From CAVUPF01 sp963743285 (GTDB lineage: Bacteria > Actinomycetota > Thermoleophilia > Solirubrobacterales > 70-9): a stretch of 64,000 nt of DNA. The stretch's first letter is position 1. Each line of letters begins with the position of its first letter. The notes under the pieces were generated by a model, which did not search any database, had not been told where the DNA came from, and saw nothing but the letters and a program-made list of their open reading frames with translations. A program made the position numbers and the translations under genes. Positions 63,415 through 64,000 of the stretch are shown piece after piece. The stretch lies in assembly GCA_963743285.1 (NCBI GenBank), contig CAVUPF010000004.1, positions 124,001 through 188,000 on the forward strand, written 5' to 3'.

Positions 63415-64000
63415 ATGGCGAAGCAGCGACGCTCACTGAACGCGAAGGTCGTGGCGATCACCGGTGGCGCCCGGGGAATCGGCAAGGCGACTGCCGCGGC
63501 GCTGGTCCGCAAGGGCTGCCGGGTGGCGATCGGAGATCTCGATCTGGGGCTGGCCGAGCAGACTGCGGCGGCGCTGGGCGGCGGCACGATCGCCTTGGCG
63601 CTTGACGTCACCGACCGCGCCTCCTTTGCGAGCTTCCTCGACGAGGCCGAGCGTCAACTCGGCCAAATCGACGTCGTCGTTAACAACGCCGGGATCATGC
63701 CGGTGACGCCGTTCGCCGAGGAGGGCGAGGATTCGGTGCGACGCCAGGTGGACATCAACCTGCACGGCGTCATCACCGGCACCCAGCTGGCGATCGAGCG
63801 GATGAGCCCGCGCCACGGCGGTCACATCGTCAACATCGCCTCCCAGGCCGGTAAACTCGGGACTCCCGGGATCGCCACCTACTCGGCGACCAAGCATGCC
63901 GTGGTCGGCCTCAGCGAGGCGGTGCGCGCCGAGCTTCACGGCAGTGGGGTCGAGGTCGCCTGCGTGATGCCGACCGTCGTCAACACCGAGCTGACCAGCG
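63415..64000 (+). CDS. Short-chain dehydrogenase/reductase, truncated by window end
   Basis: From ATG 63415, with GAGGAGGAGGG upstream, the frame stays open to the last base (195 codons). It shows the NAD(P) loop VVAITGGARGIGKATAAAL, LDVTD, the VVVNNAGIMP strand, HIVNIASQAGKLG (Ser) and the YSATKHAVVGLSEAVRAEL helix with Tyr and Lys of the catalytic set. This is a classical SDR missing only about 60-80 C-terminal residues. The pairing with an SCP-x thiolase suggests a role in acyl or steroid oxidation; the substrate is unknown. Confidence 0.9.
   Translation, partial: MAKQRRSLNAKVVAITGGARGIGKATAAALVRKGCRVAIGDLDLGLAEQTAAALGGGTIALALDVTDRASFASFLDEAERQLGQIDVVVNNAGIMPVTPFAEEGEDSVRRQVDINLHGVITGTQLAIERMSPRHGGHIVNIASQAGKLGTPGIATYSATKHAVVGLSEAVRAELHGSGVEVACVMPTVVNTELTS

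Overview
The window is about 64 kb of dense, high-GC chromosome from an actinobacterium. The 16S rRNA, the rrn layout (16S-23S-5S, no spacer tRNA), SepF, a GarA-like FHA protein beside a MerR regulator, and a single-motif RsiG-like protein suggest class Thermoleophilia (Solirubrobacterales or a relative). That assignment is inference; placing the 16S gene at 13839-15383 in a tree would settle it. Genes are tightly packed, with many 1-4 base start/stop overlaps.

Layout. 1-10 kb: branched-chain amino acid genes (leuC, leuD, a frameshifted leuB, ilvE, cimA) with a methyltransferase, a DegT-type aminotransferase, argH and a 3-methyladenine glycosylase. 10-13.6 kb: a bifunctional penicillin-binding protein divergent from tyrS, only 9 bp between start codons. 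13.5-18.8 kb: a complete rRNA operon with promoter, RNase III-type processing stems and terminator. 19.4-26.2 kb: murA with the Cys-to-Asp change linked to fosfomycin resistance, then hisZ-hisG-hisD-hisB-hisA (no hisH at its usual place) and a CCA-adding-type nucleotidyltransferase. 26.2-30.6 kb: pgeF (frameshifted), yggS, sepF, proC, yggT, lspA and an RluA-type pseudouridine synthase. 30.7-40.8 kb: the conserved rpsB-tsf-pyrH-frr-uppS-cdsA-dxr-rseP-ispG-proS-pgsA block, with uppS, cdsA and dxr carrying several frameshifts. 40.8-42.9 kb: a promoter followed by an RsiG-like, a GarA-like and a MerR gene and a SRPBCC protein.

42.9-64 kb is accessory and metabolic: an AGPS-type flavoprotein, a badly broken HTH/membrane/RskA-like gene, a thioesterase, nadE, a wax ester synthase/DGAT, DNA polymerase IV, and a blaI-M56 peptidase-P450 operon. 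The blaI gene is split by a 2599-bp IS21-family element (istA, istB) flanked by a 5-bp target duplication; removing the element restores an in-frame repressor of 125 residues. After that come two methyltransferases, TetR genes (one a remnant), two alpha/beta hydrolases with Asp nucleophiles, ccdA, a flavodoxin-fold reductase, a thiolase and an SDR that runs off the window end.

Two themes deserve attention. First, there is a candidate c-di-GMP-binding anti-sigma protein at 40906 behind a near-consensus promoter with a dyad over its -35. Second, at least six conserved genes (leuB, pgeF, uppS, cdsA, dxr and the 44.6-45.5 kb gene) carry frameshifts. Because several are normally essential, base-calling or assembly errors are more likely than real decay.
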